A DNA stretch of 59,373 bases from an uncultured Bacteroides sp. (GTDB taxonomy: Bacteria > Bacteroidota > Bacteroidia > Bacteroidales > Bacteroidaceae). The notes below the pieces were generated by a model. The model saw only the letters and a program-made list of their open reading frames with translations. It searched no databases and was not told the origin of the DNA. The position numbers and the translations under genes were made by a program. Positions 16,089-25,208 of the stretch are shown piece by piece (position 1 is the stretch's first letter; the number at the start of each line of letters is the position of its first letter). The stretch spans positions 1 to 59,373 of the forward strand of contig USEY01000010.1 in the NCBI GenBank assembly GCA_900553815.1, in the 5' to 3' direction.

Positions 16089-16189
16089 AATGAAGAATGG
16101 AGAATGAGGAATCAAAGAAAAGTAACCGCGGCCTTCGCCATGTCTTTCTTTATTTCTTCATTCTTCATTCTTAGTTCTTCATTTATTTG
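16089..16189. repeat. Inverted repeat of GAAGAATG type between RND pump and OMF genes
   Basis: Purine-rich 16089-16120 (AATGAAGAATGGAGAATGAG and following) pairs with pyrimidine-rich 16143-16189, which repeats TTCTTCATTC. Same composition and motif as the repeat at 14573-14679. Confidence 0.65.
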
Positions 16190-19100
16190 CTGTATTGTTC
16201 TATTTCGGCCGTAGCGTCCGAGTTGTCTACGTCTTCCCATTCCATAGGCTTGAATTTCTCTTGCAGGTACTGGAAGGCTACGAACAGGGCGGGCACGATG
16301 AAGATTTGCAGAATCATACCAATCAACATACCGCCGATGGCCGATGTTCCCAATGTTCGGTTACCGTGTGCACCGGCACCCGATGCAAACATCAACGGGA
16401 GCAGACCTACAATCATGGCGAGTGACGTCATGAGGATAGGACGCAGACGGGCTGCGGCACCCAGCACGGCGGCCCAGGTGATACTCATACCCATCTTGCG
16501 GCGGTCGAGGGCGAACTCAACAATAAGGATGGCGTTCTTGGCCAACAGACCCATCAACATAATCAAGGCAATCTGCATGTAGATGTCGTTGGACATGGCG
16601 CCGATAATCATTTTCAGTGCCGGGATGTTGCCAATGGCGCTGGCTCCGTTTACGAAGAGGAAGCTACCCAACAGACCGAAAGGTATGGAGAGCAATACGG
16701 ACAACGGCAGAATGTAGCTCTCGTACTGGGCGCTCAGCAACAGGTAAACGAAGACGAAACACAGCACGAAGATAAGTCCTGTAGTACTACCGCTGGTCTG
16801 GGCTTCCTCACGTGCCATACCTCCCAGCTCGTAACCGAAGCCGGCCGGCAGGTTCTGTTGCGCTACCTCGGCAATGGCCTGCAAGGCCTGACCGGAAGTA
16901 TAACCTGAAGCGGGAGCCACCATCACCTTCATTGAAGTATACAGGTTGAAACGGCTGATGACATCAGGACCGTAAACCTTTTCGATGGAAACAAATTGTG
17001 TGATGGGAGCCATTTCGTTGCCGTTGCGCACCTTGATGCTTTGCAGCGATTCCAGGTTCTTGGTAGCGTCTGGTTCGGCCTGCACCATGACGCGGTACAT
17101 CTTACCGAAGCTGTTGAAGTTGGACGCATACATACCGCCGTAGTATCCTTGCAGTGTAGTCAGGATGTCGCTCGGGCTGATGCCTGCCTTCTTACAGGCG
17201 GCGGCGTCAATGTTCAGCAAGTATTGCGGGAAGTTGGGGTTGAAGCTGGTACGTGCCGAGTTCACTTCAGGGCGTTTTTCCAGTTCGGCCGTATAGGCGT
17301 TCACCACGTCGAAGAAGTGGTTCAGGTCGCCACCCGTCTTATCCTGCATGTTAAGCTCGATATCGCTTGATGCCGAGTAACCCGGAATCATAGGCGGGGC
17401 AAAGAACAATACCTGGGCTTCCTTGATGACTTTTTGGGCACGCATGAAGAGCGTGGCGTAGACGATGCTTGAGTTCTGCATGGTGGAGCGTTCTTCCCAG
17501 TTCTTCAGCTTGATGATGACCGAACCGTAGGAAGGTCCTTGTCCGCCGATGAAGCTGAAGCCCGAAATGATGGTGCGCGATTGTACCGCAGGGTCGGAAG
17601 CCACAAGGCTGTCCACACGGTTCAGAATCTCCTGGGCACGTTCTTGTGAAGTGCCGGGGGGCAGCGTTACGGCACCCATGATGGTACCGGTATCTTCGTT
17701 GGGCACCATGCCGGTAGGCGTAATCTGCATGAAGACAACCAGCAGAACCACCGATGCGGCGACAATGCCGGCCGACAGCCAACGCTTCTGGATGAAGCGG
17801 AGCACTTGTTTCTTATATTTGCCCAAGATGCCGTTGTAGGAGTTGTTGAAGTTATCCTTGAACTTGTCGGTAGTCATACCGGCCAAAGCCAGAATACTGA
17901 TGATAATCATCACAATGCAGAGTATCGGGTGGTTTTCAAAGCTGAAAAGTCCGAAAATCATGCCGATGATGGCAACGATTGTGAAGATTAACGTGATGCC
18001 CGGACGCATCAGGCGACCCAGAGAGTCGGCATAGCGGGCAATCATAATCTTGCGGGCCTCCTTAGTGGCCGTACCTACACGTTCTTTCAGCGAAGCATCG
18101 CTGTGGTGGGGCTTCAGGAAGATGGCGCAAAGGGCCGGACTCAGTGTCAAGGCGTTGATGGCAGAGAAGGCGATGGCGATAGCCATGGTCAGACCAAACT
18201 GGCGATAGAACGTACCTGCCGTTCCGCCCATGAAGCTTACAGGGACGAACACAGACATCATGACCAGTGTAATGGATACGATGGCGCCGCCCAGTTCGTG
18301 CATGGCGTCGATGGAAGCTGCCCGAGCCGATTTGTAGCCTTGGTCAAGCTTGGCATGGACACCCTCCACGACGACGATGGCGTCGTCCACTACGATGGCA
18401 ATGGCAAGCACCATGGCCGAAAGAGTAAGCAGGTTGATACTAAAGCCAATGAGTTTCAGCACGAAGAAAGTTGCAATCAAGGCTACCGGAATGGCGATGG
18501 CAGGAATCAATGTGGAGCGCATGTCTTGCAGGAAGATGTACACCACGATGAACACCAGGATGAATGCCTCGATAAGCGTCTTTATTACCTCGTGGATAGA
18601 AGCGAAGAGGAAGTCGTTGGCACTTTGTGCAATGTTTATCTTCAGACCGGCTGGCAACTTGGTGGAGTAGTCGTCAAGCAAGGCTTCTATATCGCTGATA
18701 GTCTGGGTCGCGTTGGTTCCGGCCATCTGGTAGACGATACAGCTGACAGCCTTGTGCCCGTTAACCGTATTGTTGAAACTATACGTCATACGTCCCAGCT
18801 CGATGCGGGCAATGTCTTTGAGGCGGAGTACTTCGCCGTCTTCCAATGCCTTGATAACAATGTTCTCGAATTCGCTTTCCTGTTGCAGGCGTCCCTTGTA
18901 GCGCAGGGTGTACTGGAAGGTCTGGTGCCCGCGTTCGCCCAGCTGTCCGGGGGCGGCTTCGATGTTCTGTTCGCCCAGGGCGGCTACCACGTCGTTGGGG
19001 ATTAGCTTGTACTGGGCCATGATGTCGGGTTTGAGCCAGATACGCATGGAGTAGTCCACACCCATCACGCTGGCATCACCCACACCGGTGACACGTTTTA

Positions 19101-19599
19101 CCTCGGGGATGAGGTTGATGTTAGCGTAGTTCTCGATGAACTCGATGTTGTACTGGTCTTTCTCGTCGTAGAGCGAGAAAATCATCAGCATGGAGGTCTG
19201 GCGCTTCTGGGTTGTTACGCCGACTTTAGTTACTTCGGCAGGCAGAAGTCCTTGTGCCATCGACACACGGTTCTGCACGTTCACGGCCGCCATATCGGGG
19301 TCGGTGCCTTGCTTGAAGTAAATGGAGATATCGGCCGATCCGCTGTTGGAGGCGTTAGAAGTCATGTACATCATGTTCTCCACACCATTAATCTGGTCTT
19401 CCAGCGGAGCGATGACCGAGTTAAGCACGGTCTGAGCGTTGGCACCGGTGTAGGTAGCGCGGACGGATACCGTAGGCGGTGCAATGTCCGGGTATTGGGT
19501 GATAGGAAGCGTGGCCAAGCCAATAAAGCCCAAGATAACTATCAAGATGGAGATAACCGTTGATAGTACCGGACGGTTAATGAATCTATCTAATTTCAT
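16183..19599 (-). CDS. RND-family multidrug efflux pump, inner-membrane subunit (AcrB/HAE1)
   Basis: A 1138-residue proton-driven exporter of the HAE1 family. It starts with the canonical MKLDRFINRPVLSTVISI first membrane segment, has the two large periplasmic loops, and carries the paired aspartates of the proton relay in IAIVVDDAIVVVEG (about residues 405-406). Other signatures: PPGTSQERA in the porter domain, and the second six-helix block (LLAKNAILIVEFA, LGAAARLRPILMTS). It is longer than the usual 1040-1060 residues. It sits between the adaptor gene (125 bp upstream) and the channel gene, completing a tripartite pump. Substrates cannot be read from sequence. Confidence 0.97.
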   Translation of the reverse strand: MKLDRFINRPVLSTVISILIVILGFIGLATLPITQYPDIAPPTVSVRATYTGANAQTVLNSVIAPLEDQINGVENMMYMTSNASNSGSADISIYFKQGTDPDMAAVNVQNRVSMAQGLLPAEVTKVGVTTQKRQTSMLMIFSLYDEKDQYNIEFIENYANINLIPEVKRVTGVGDASVMGVDYSMRIWLKPDIMAQYKLIPNDVVAALGEQNIEAAPGQLGERGHQTFQYTLRYKGRLQQESEFENIVIKALEDGEVLRLKDIARIELGRMTYSFNNTVNGHKAVSCIVYQMAGTNATQTISDIEALLDDYSTKLPAGLKINIAQSANDFLFASIHEVIKTLIEAFILVFIVVYIFLQDMRSTLIPAIAIPVALIATFFVLKLIGFSINLLTLSAMVLAIAIVVDDAIVVVEGVHAKLDQGYKSARAASIDAMHELGGAIVSITLVMMSVFVPVSFMGGTAGTFYRQFGLTMAIAIAFSAINALTLSPALCAIFLKPHHSDASLKERVGTATKEARKIMIARYADSLGRLMRPGITLIFTIVAIIGMIFGLFSFENHPILCIVMIIISILALAGMTTDKFKDNFNNSYNGILGKYKKQVLRFIQKRWLSAGIVAASVVLLVVFMQITPTGMVPNEDTGTIMGAVTLPPGTSQERAQEILNRVDSLVASDPAVQSRTIISGFSFIGGQGPSYGSVIIKLKNWEERSTMQNSSIVYATLFMRAQKVIKEAQVLFFAPPMIPGYSASSDIELNMQDKTGGDLNHFFDVVNAYTAELEKRPEVNSARTSFNPNFPQYLLNIDAAACKKAGISPSDILTTLQGYYGGMYASNFNSFGKMYRVMVQAEPDATKNLESLQSIKVRNGNEMAPITQFVSIEKVYGPDVISRFNLYTSMKVMVAPASGYTSGQALQAIAEVAQQNLPAGFGYELGGMAREEAQTSGSTTGLIFVLCFVFVYLLLSAQYESYILPLSVLLSIPFGLLGSFLFVNGASAIGNIPALKMIIGAMSNDIYMQIALIMLMGLLAKNAILIVEFALDRRKMGMSITWAAVLGAAARLRPILMTSLAMIVGLLPLMFASGAGAHGNRTLGTSAIGGMLIGMILQIFIVPALFVAFQYLQEKFKPMEWEDVDNSDATAEIEQYSK

Positions 19600-19724
19600 T
19601 TGTTTCTTTTTTTATATGTGTGGGTTGATATTCAGTCGGCAGAAGGATAGAACCTCGGGCTGCGGGGAAAATCTTTTCCTGCGCGTGCTCTGCGGTTCGT
19701 CCCCTTTATCAACTTGTCAACTGA

Positions 19725-20900
19725 TTATTTGAATGCTGTCTGGATGTTACCTTCGCGTTGGTCTTTCAGAGCCTTCTGATATTCGGCTTCCTTGTCAGCA
19801 GGGGTAATGGGGGTGATAGCCTCTCCGTCTTTCAGCGACTGTACGCCTTCAATGGCAATCTTGTCACCCTTCTTCAGTCCTTCGGTCACGTAGTAATACT
19901 TGCCGTCATCCAGTGTGAACACTTTGATTTCAGTATTCTTCAGTGTGTTGTCAGGCTGAAGTGTGAAAACGAATTTCTTGTCCTGGATTTCAGTAGTAGC
20001 CGATTGAGGAATCATGATAACGTCGTGCAGCGGGTTAGGGAATACGACGTTGCCGGTACCTCCACTGCGCAGGATGTTGCGTTTGTTGGGGAAGAGGGCA
20101 CGCATGTTTACAGAACCTGTAGTCTGGTCAATCACACCGCTGATGGTTTCTACGCGTCCACTGTCAGCATACATGGTTCCGTCAATGAGTTGCAGCTGCA
20201 CGTCGGGCATTTTATCCAGAATTTCCTTGATAGTGCCGCCTTCGCGTACCAGTTCAAGTAACTGACGTTCGGTCATGGAGAAGTAGGCATACATTTCCGA
20301 AATGTCGGCTACTGTAGTCAACGGTGTAGCGATGGAAGCGCTGACGAGGCTTCCTACCCTGTAAGGAATAGTTCCTACTACACCGTCGCTTGGGCTTGTC
20401 ACCTCTGTGTACGACAGGTTGTTCTGGGCATTGATGAGTTGTGCCTCGGCTTGTGCCAGCTGGGCGCGGGTTTGTGCCAGTTGGTTTTCGGCCATCTTCA
20501 GGTCATAGTCGCTCACAATGTTCTTCTGGTTGAGTTGACGCTTGTTGTCTACGGTCAACTGTTGGGTGCTCAGGGCTGCTTTAGCTGTCTCTACAGCTGC
20601 TTTAGCCGTCTGTACTGCTGCTTTGTACTGTACGGGATCGATGGTGAACAACACTTGTCCTTTACGAACTACCGCACCTTCGTCAACGTGCAGCTTGGTG
20701 ATGAAACCGCTTACCATAGGGCGGATTTCTACGTCTTGTTTACCCTTGATGGTGGCCGGGTAACTGTTTGTCAGGTTTGCAGTAGTGGTGTTGACTTCCA
20801 TGACTGCAATTTCAGGGGCACTGCCCGTACCTTTGTTACCTTGTCCGCAGCTGCTGAGCAGCGCCAGGCAACATGCCAGTAAAACTAATCTACTCTTCAT
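19725..20900 (-). CDS. RND efflux periplasmic adaptor (AcrA/MexA membrane fusion protein)
   Basis: A 391-residue membrane fusion lipoprotein linking pump and channel. The signal peptide ends in LLSSC (Cys about 18). A barrel-sandwich (lipoyl) half-motif VEIRPMVSGFITKLHVDEGAVVRKG, partly quoted here as VSGFITKLHVDEGA, precedes an Ala/Gln-rich coiled-coil hairpin (about 85-150, AAVETAKAALSTQQ) and the second half-motif SPSDGVVGTIPYRVG. Beta-barrel and membrane-proximal domains follow. It is the first gene of the unit and has a -7 box far upstream at 21223-21230, implying a leader of about 320 nt. Confidence 0.95.
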   Translation of the reverse strand: MKSRLVLLACCLALLSSCGQGNKGTGSAPEIAVMEVNTTTANLTNSYPATIKGKQDVEIRPMVSGFITKLHVDEGAVVRKGQVLFTIDPVQYKAAVQTAKAAVETAKAALSTQQLTVDNKRQLNQKNIVSDYDLKMAENQLAQTRAQLAQAEAQLINAQNNLSYTEVTSPSDGVVGTIPYRVGSLVSASIATPLTTVADISEMYAYFSMTERQLLELVREGGTIKEILDKMPDVQLQLIDGTMYADSGRVETISGVIDQTTGSVNMRALFPNKRNILRSGGTGNVVFPNPLHDVIMIPQSATTEIQDKKFVFTLQPDNTLKNTEIKVFTLDDGKYYYVTEGLKKGDKIAIEGVQSLKDGEAITPITPADKEAEYQKALKDQREGNIQTAFK

Positions 20901-21222
20901 ACTCTCAATATATAATCTCTGTGTTTAAGTTTGCTCGTCCAGTGTGGCTCGCTTGTCTATTCTTTCGACAGTGTTCGTCTCTCTTCCCATCTGTCTGTAG
21001 CCCACTTTTTTGCTCGTCGTTCCTGCGTCTTGTTCTTTTCAGCTGTCGCAGCTCCAAGAATAGAAGACTGTGTAGGAGCAGGTTTTACTATCTGTTTCTT
21101 TACCCGGAGCCGGCCTATACGGCATTTCCCGTACGGCCTTTGTCTGTCATTCCTGTCTGAAAGCCGGGAATATTTAAATACTTTTCTTGAAAACTCGTTT
21201 GCTAGGCATAGTTTTCGGAGTG

Positions 21223-21230
21223 CAAAAATA
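21223..21230 (-). promoter_or_regulatory. -7 promoter element for the RND operon
   Basis: The minus strand reads TATTTTTG. It is the only good TAnnTTTG match in the gap facing the adaptor gene. Confidence 0.4.
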
Positions 21231-21523
21231 TCTATTTTTGAAAAGATTAGTTCCGATATAGACTCTTTTTTAACTATGTTTCAGAGATTTTTCCCCCCTT
21301 CTAATCCATTATTTTATCAAAATGTCTGTCATGAAAGCGGATGTTGGTGTTTTTGTACATGCTTATTGTGTCTTTTTGATAACAGTTGATGTGCATTATG
21401 AATTTGTGCTTTTCCACTTGTCAGACATGTGGGTGTGGTCTGATGCGGATGTTTCTTTGTCATAAAAACTTGAAAGTATTGAAAATGCTTTGAATAAATA
21501 GCAAATATTTGGTGGATAAACTC

Positions 21524-21531
21524 TATTTTTG
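21524..21531 (+). promoter_or_regulatory. -7 promoter element abutting the Ig-like lipoprotein gene
   Basis: TATTTTTG ends only 4 nt before the ATG at 21536. Transcription would start about at the start codon, so the mRNA may be leaderless, or translation may begin at the in-frame ATG at 21587. Confidence 0.45.
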
Positions 21532-21535
21532 CACC

Positions 21536-23506
21536 ATGCAATTCAGAAAAAACAGTAAATACAGCAATAAAGCGCTACGCAGACTTATGTCGGCATTAGC
21601 CGTTCTTGGCATACTCTATTCGTGTGCCAGTATCGGACGGCTGGAAGGTGGCCCCATTGATGAGGACCCACCCCGTTTTGTGGCCTCTACACCTTTGCCC
21701 GGAGAGCTGAACAGCAAGCGAAGTAAAGTGACCATAGAATTTGATGAGTTTATCAAGCTTGACAAACCTTCCGAGAAGATTGTCGTTTCTCCTCCACAGG
21801 TGCAGCAGCCGGTCATCAAGTCAAACGGAAAGAAAGTGACTGTCACTTTGCAGGATTCCATGCGTGCCAATACTACCTACACCATTGACTTTGCCGATGC
21901 TATTCAAGACAATAACGAGAGCAATCCTCTGTCCAACTTTACTTTTACTTTTGCCACCGGCGATGTCCTCGATACCATGGCCGTGGCCGGAACCGTTCTC
22001 AACGCTTCCAATCTGGAACCGGTGAAAGGTATTCTGGTAGGTTTGCACTCCAATTTGGCCGATACCGTTCTCACTACGTTGCCTTTCGAGCGTGTGGGTC
22101 GCACCGACAGCCGCGGTCAGTTCTCCATCCGGGGTGTCAGTCCCGGACGCTATCATATCTTTGCCCTGCAAGATGCCGACCAGAATTATTACTATTCACA
22201 GCCTACCGAAGTCATTGCCTTCAGCGACTCCATCATCATCCCTTCCCTCGAAGAACGGACTCGGCAAGACACCATGTGGATAGACTCATTGACCTATGAC
22301 ACTATTGTGGAGCGTCAGTACACTTACTACCTGCCTGATGATGTGCTGCTGCGCTGTTTCAAGGAGAATACCTATTCCCAGCGTTTCATCAAGTCCGAGC
22401 GTCTGACGCCGCAGATGTTTACCCTCTATTTTGCGGCTGCTGCCGATACACTGCCCCTTATCAAGGGATTGAATTTTGATGAAAAAGACGCTTTCATCGT
22501 CGAGCTGCCTACCGGACGCATTGATACCATCAATTACTGGATTAAGGATTCACTGCTCTACAAAATGGATACTCTCCAGCTGAGCATGAACTACCTCTAC
22601 ACCGATACGCTGAATCAACTGGTTCCCCGCACGGATACGCTGAAACTGCTGGCCAAGCAGACTTATGCCAAGCAGCAGAAGGAAAAAGCAGAAAAGCGTG
22701 AGAAAGAACTGGAAGAACTGAAAAAGAAACTGAAACGCCAGAAGAAAAAAGATGCCGATGGCAACGAACTGCCGCCCGAAGAACCAGTGTTGCCCACCGA
22801 GTTTCTGCCCGTGGAGGTATATGCCCCCTCATCGATGGACGTATACGACTATATCAGTCTGACATTCAAGGAACCCATAGCTGCCGTCAACGATACGGCC
22901 ATACACCTGCGGCAGAAGGTGGACACCATTTGGCAAGACATACCTTTCGACTTTGAGCATGACTCCATAGACCTGAAACGCTACAACGTCTATGCCGATT
23001 GGGAACCCGGGGGAAGCTACCAGTTCTCTGTCGACTCTTTGGCCTTCACCGGCTTGTACGGCCTGTCCACCGACAAGGTGAACAATGAGTTCAAGGTAAA
23101 GACGCTGGAAGAGTACGGGCAAGTGTTCTTCAACATTGCCGGTATTGATACAACGGCATTTGTGGAGTTGCTCGACGCGCAGGACAAAGTGGTGCGCACC
23201 GTACAGGTGACTGACGGCAAAGCCGACTTCTACTACCTGGCACCCGGTAAGTATGGTGCCCGCCTGGTGGTAGACCTCAACGGGAATGGAATATGGGATA
23301 CGGGCGATTACAAGAACAAAAAGCAGCCCGAAATGGTTTATTATTATCCACAGCTGTTGGAGTTCAAGGCTAACTTTGAATTGACACAGGATTGGAATGT
23401 GACGGGTAAGCCGCTTGACAAGCAGAAACCCGATGAACTTAAAAAGCAAAAGCCTGATGAAGACAAGAAAAAGAAAAATCGTACAGGCAGCAGCCGCAGC
23501 AACTAA
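21536..23506 (+). CDS. Ig-like-domain lipoprotein (SbsA-like Big_5 family)
   Basis: A 656-residue secreted lipoprotein. The N-terminus has a basic stretch, a hydrophobic core and lipobox LYSC. A bacterial Ig-like (Big_5/SbsA) domain starts near residue 45 (PPRFVASTPLPGE, VTIEFDEFIKL, TYTIDFADAIQDNNE). A carboxypeptidase-regulatory-like strand set follows (RGQFSIRGVSPGRYHIFALQD). Between about residues 375 and 425 is a very charged Lys/Glu helix (KEKAEKREKELEELKKKLKR), then more beta domain and a Lys-rich tail. In-frame ATGs occur at 21509 and 21587; 21536 retains the basic n-region. The DUF3108 gene overlaps its 3' end by about 50 bp. Function unknown; conserved in Bacteroidetes as a surface or envelope protein. 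Confidence 0.85.
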   Translation: MQFRKNSKYSNKALRRLMSALAVLGILYSCASIGRLEGGPIDEDPPRFVASTPLPGELNSKRSKVTIEFDEFIKLDKPSEKIVVSPPQVQQPVIKSNGKKVTVTLQDSMRANTTYTIDFADAIQDNNESNPLSNFTFTFATGDVLDTMAVAGTVLNASNLEPVKGILVGLHSNLADTVLTTLPFERVGRTDSRGQFSIRGVSPGRYHIFALQDADQNYYYSQPTEVIAFSDSIIIPSLEERTRQDTMWIDSLTYDTIVERQYTYYLPDDVLLRCFKENTYSQRFIKSERLTPQMFTLYFAAAADTLPLIKGLNFDEKDAFIVELPTGRIDTINYWIKDSLLYKMDTLQLSMNYLYTDTLNQLVPRTDTLKLLAKQTYAKQQKEKAEKREKELEELKKKLKRQKKKDADGNELPPEEPVLPTEFLPVEVYAPSSMDVYDYISLTFKEPIAAVNDTAIHLRQKVDTIWQDIPFDFEHDSIDLKRYNVYADWEPGGSYQFSVDSLAFTGLYGLSTDKVNNEFKVKTLEEYGQVFFNIAGIDTTAFVELLDAQDKVVRTVQVTDGKADFYYLAPGKYGARLVVDLNGNGIWDTGDYKNKKQPEMVYYYPQLLEFKANFELTQDWNVTGKPLDKQKPDELKKQKPDEDKKKKNRTGSSRSN

Positions 23507-24344
23507 TGCGGCGCTGGCCAAGGCCAGAAAGCAAACCGGCCGCTGGTTCCTGGCATTGTTGTGTTTGGCGGCTCCTTTGGTGGCCGAGGCACAGTGCCCG
23601 GCAGAGAACAAGGCGTTCAAGTCGGGCGAGCAGGTGGTCTATGACCTCTATTTCAACTGGAAATTCATCTGGAAAAAGGTAGGACTGGCCAGTCTGACGA
23701 CCTATGCCACTACTTATCACTTGGCTCCGGCTTATCGAATCAATCTGCTGTCTACCGGCAGCAAGCAGACCGATTTCTTCTTCAAGATGCGCGATACGCT
23801 GACTTGCTATGTCAGCGACAAGCTTGAACCTCTCTATTTCCGTAAGGCAGCCGAGGAAGGCAAACGCTATACGGTGGACGAAGCCTGGTTCTCTTATGCC
23901 GACGGTGTGTCTTACGTCAAGCAACGCCGTACCTGGCGCAGTGGTGAGGTGAAGGAAATGGAGTACAACGACTCGCGCTGCATCTTCGACATGCTCAGCA
24001 TCCTGGCACAAGCCCGTTCCTACGACCCTGCCGACTACAAGGTGGGCGATAAGATACACTTCCCCATGGCCACAGGCCGCCGTGTAGAAGAGCAGACCCT
24101 GATATATAGGGGCAAGGAAGAAGTGGAGGCCAACAATGGCGTGACATATAATTGTCTTGTCTTCTCGTTTGTGGAGTATGACAAGGGTAAGGAAAAGGAA
24201 GTGATAACCTTCTTTATTTCCGACGATCCCAATCATTTGCCCATCCGCCTCGACATGTACCTGAATTTTGGTTCGGCCAAGGCCTTCCTGAAAGATGTGC
24301 GCGGCAATCGCTATCCTTTGACCTCGTCGAAAAAGAAAGACTGA
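23457..24344 (+). CDS. DUF3108 exported protein
   Basis: A 295-residue exported protein of the DUF3108 family, conserved in Bacteroidetes and proteobacteria, of unknown function and thought to lie in the periplasm. Signature block: GEQVVYDLYFNWKFIWKKVG, then LLSTGSKQTDFFFKMRDTL, and a C-terminal FISDDPNHLPIRLD. The hydrophobic signal (WFLALLCLAAPLVAEA) is preceded by a long basic, Ala-rich n-region if translation starts at 23457. That start overlaps the upstream gene by 50 bp. A TAATG at 23504-23508 is out of frame and cannot serve. Co-transcription with the Ig-like lipoprotein gene is likely. An inverted repeat at 24361-24387 marks the 3' end. Confidence 0.85.
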   Translation: MKTRKRKIVQAAAAATNAALAKARKQTGRWFLALLCLAAPLVAEAQCPAENKAFKSGEQVVYDLYFNWKFIWKKVGLASLTTYATTYHLAPAYRINLLSTGSKQTDFFFKMRDTLTCYVSDKLEPLYFRKAAEEGKRYTVDEAWFSYADGVSYVKQRRTWRSGEVKEMEYNDSRCIFDMLSILAQARSYDPADYKVGDKIHFPMATGRRVEEQTLIYRGKEEVEANNGVTYNCLVFSFVEYDKGKEKEVITFFISDDPNHLPIRLDMYLNFGSAKAFLKDVRGNRYPLTSSKKKD

Positions 24345-24360
24345 CTTTTTTATACAGGTC

Positions 24361-24387
24361 GTGCGGATTTGCCAAGCAAGTCCGCAC
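24361..24387 (+). terminator. Hairpin after the DUF3108 gene
   Basis: GTGCGGATTTGC and GCAAGTCCGCAC form a 12-bp stem with one mismatch and a 3-nt loop, 17 bp past the stop. Confidence 0.6.
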
Positions 24388-24406
24388 GGTTCTCATATTC
24401 TGTTTG

Positions 24407-24516
24407 GCGGGCAGTCTAATCTCTTTTTGTTAGCAGTTAACTCCCCGTTTGCTGGTAGTCCACTCCCAACGCGCTGGCAGTCCACTCCTCTCCCGCTAGC
24501 AGTTAACACCTATTGC
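24407..24516. repeat. Array C: five units at 22-bp period
   Basis: Units start at 24407, 24429, 24451, 24473 and 24495; the first is degenerate. Core (T/G)(A/G)G(C/T)AGT-NN-ACTCC, with central pairs TA or CC. Units two and three closely match units two and three of array B, suggesting the two arrays derive from one ancestral array. It lies between convergent genes, ending 9 bp before the thioesterase stop. Confidence 0.9.
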
Positions 24517-24524
24517 GTGAATAG

Positions 24525-24944
24525 TCAAAGTGGCTTTTCTTCCACGCTGAAAGGCACTTTCTCGGCCATTCTGAATACACTCGACTCGAAGGTGGCTATC
24601 AGTTTGCCATCCTGATTTGTGATGTCTATTTGGTAACAGCCCGTGCTTCGTCCTATATAGCGTTCGTGTGCTTCGGCATAGAGCGTGTCTCCTGGTCCGC
24701 TGGCCCGCAGGAAGGTAATGTTTGACGAGAGCGAAAATGCCAGATTGCCGCGCGAGTTGGCCGCAGCTGCCAGTGCCAGGTCGGCCAGCGTAAAGATGGC
24801 TCCCCCTTGGGTACGCCGTCCGGCATTGAGGTGTTGTTCCTTTATTACGAGCCGCGCCTTGCTGTATCCGGCGCTTACTTCCAACAGTTCCACGCCGGCC
24901 TGTGCGGCAAATAAGTCGTCCTTGAAAAATTCCTGTGCTGTCAT
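24525..24944 (-). CDS. PaaI-family hotdog-fold thioesterase
   Basis: A 139-residue soluble hotdog protein of the PaaI/acyl-CoA thioesterase group, which hydrolyses acyl- or aryl-CoA. The central helix motif reads H38-LNAGRRT-Q46-G-G-A-I-F-T-L-A-D55. The active-site Asp55 is present. The usual HGG of this motif is QGG here, a change in a position often lining the active site. SLSSNITFLRASGPGDTL is the typical following block. It has its own divergent -7 box (25099-25106). Substrate unknown. Confidence 0.85.
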   Translation of the reverse strand: MTAQEFFKDDLFAAQAGVELLEVSAGYSKARLVIKEQHLNAGRRTQGGAIFTLADLALAAAANSRGNLAFSLSSNITFLRASGPGDTLYAEAHERYIGRSTGCYQIDITNQDGKLIATFESSVFRMAEKVPFSVEEKPL

Positions 24945-25098
24945 AGGTTTCCTTGTTTTGTGGTATTATATAATAATAAGGTGTTCCATGTTCCTGCGGT
25001 GCAGTGCCGGGATGACGGTTTCCTGTCCTGTCAGAAGCCAGGTTGGAGCGAATGCCGGCAAAATAGGATTTTATTGCCGTTTTTTTCCCGACTTAGGG

Positions 25099-25106
25099 CA
25101 AAAGTA
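25099..25106 (-). promoter_or_regulatory. -7 promoter element for the thioesterase
   Basis: The minus strand reads TACTTTTG, about 155 nt upstream of the ATG and divergent from the GH88 promoter. Confidence 0.4.
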
Positions 25107-25161
25107 ACGATTTTATCCATTAAATGGATTATTTGGGTGGGTCAAAGTGTACTATTGAACC

Positions 25162-25169
25162 TATCTTTG
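25162..25169 (+). promoter_or_regulatory. -7 promoter element for GH88
   Basis: TATCTTTG, 39 bp before the ATG at 25209. A single GTAC lies at 25149-25152, but the three-part motif seen at the susC and sulfatase promoters is not reproduced. Confidence 0.5.
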
Positions 25170-25208
25170 CAGCAAATCTCAAAAACTATTAATTATAAAT
25201 CCACTATT

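Larger units (their letters stand above)
20901..21535. other. Divergent intergenic region upstream of the RND operon
   Basis: This 635-bp gap separates the divergent adaptor and Ig-like genes. A -7 box for the minus strand lies at 21223-21230 and one for the plus strand at 21524-21531. The 20901-21222 leader is pyrimidine-rich on the plus strand and has no convincing gene or regulator site that I can name. Confidence 0.6.

Noticed and set aside
23504..23508. TAATG stop-start coupling between the Ig-like and DUF3108 genes
   Set aside because: The ATG is out of frame with the DUF3108 coding sequence.
13546..24516. CRISPR array reading of the 22-bp repeats
   Set aside because: Units abut each other with no unique spacers of 25-40 bp, units are degenerate, and no cas genes are near.
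25149..25152. HTCS operator at the GH88 promoter
   Set aside because: Only one GTAC is present and it lies between the -33 and -7 positions, not at the shared upstream distance.
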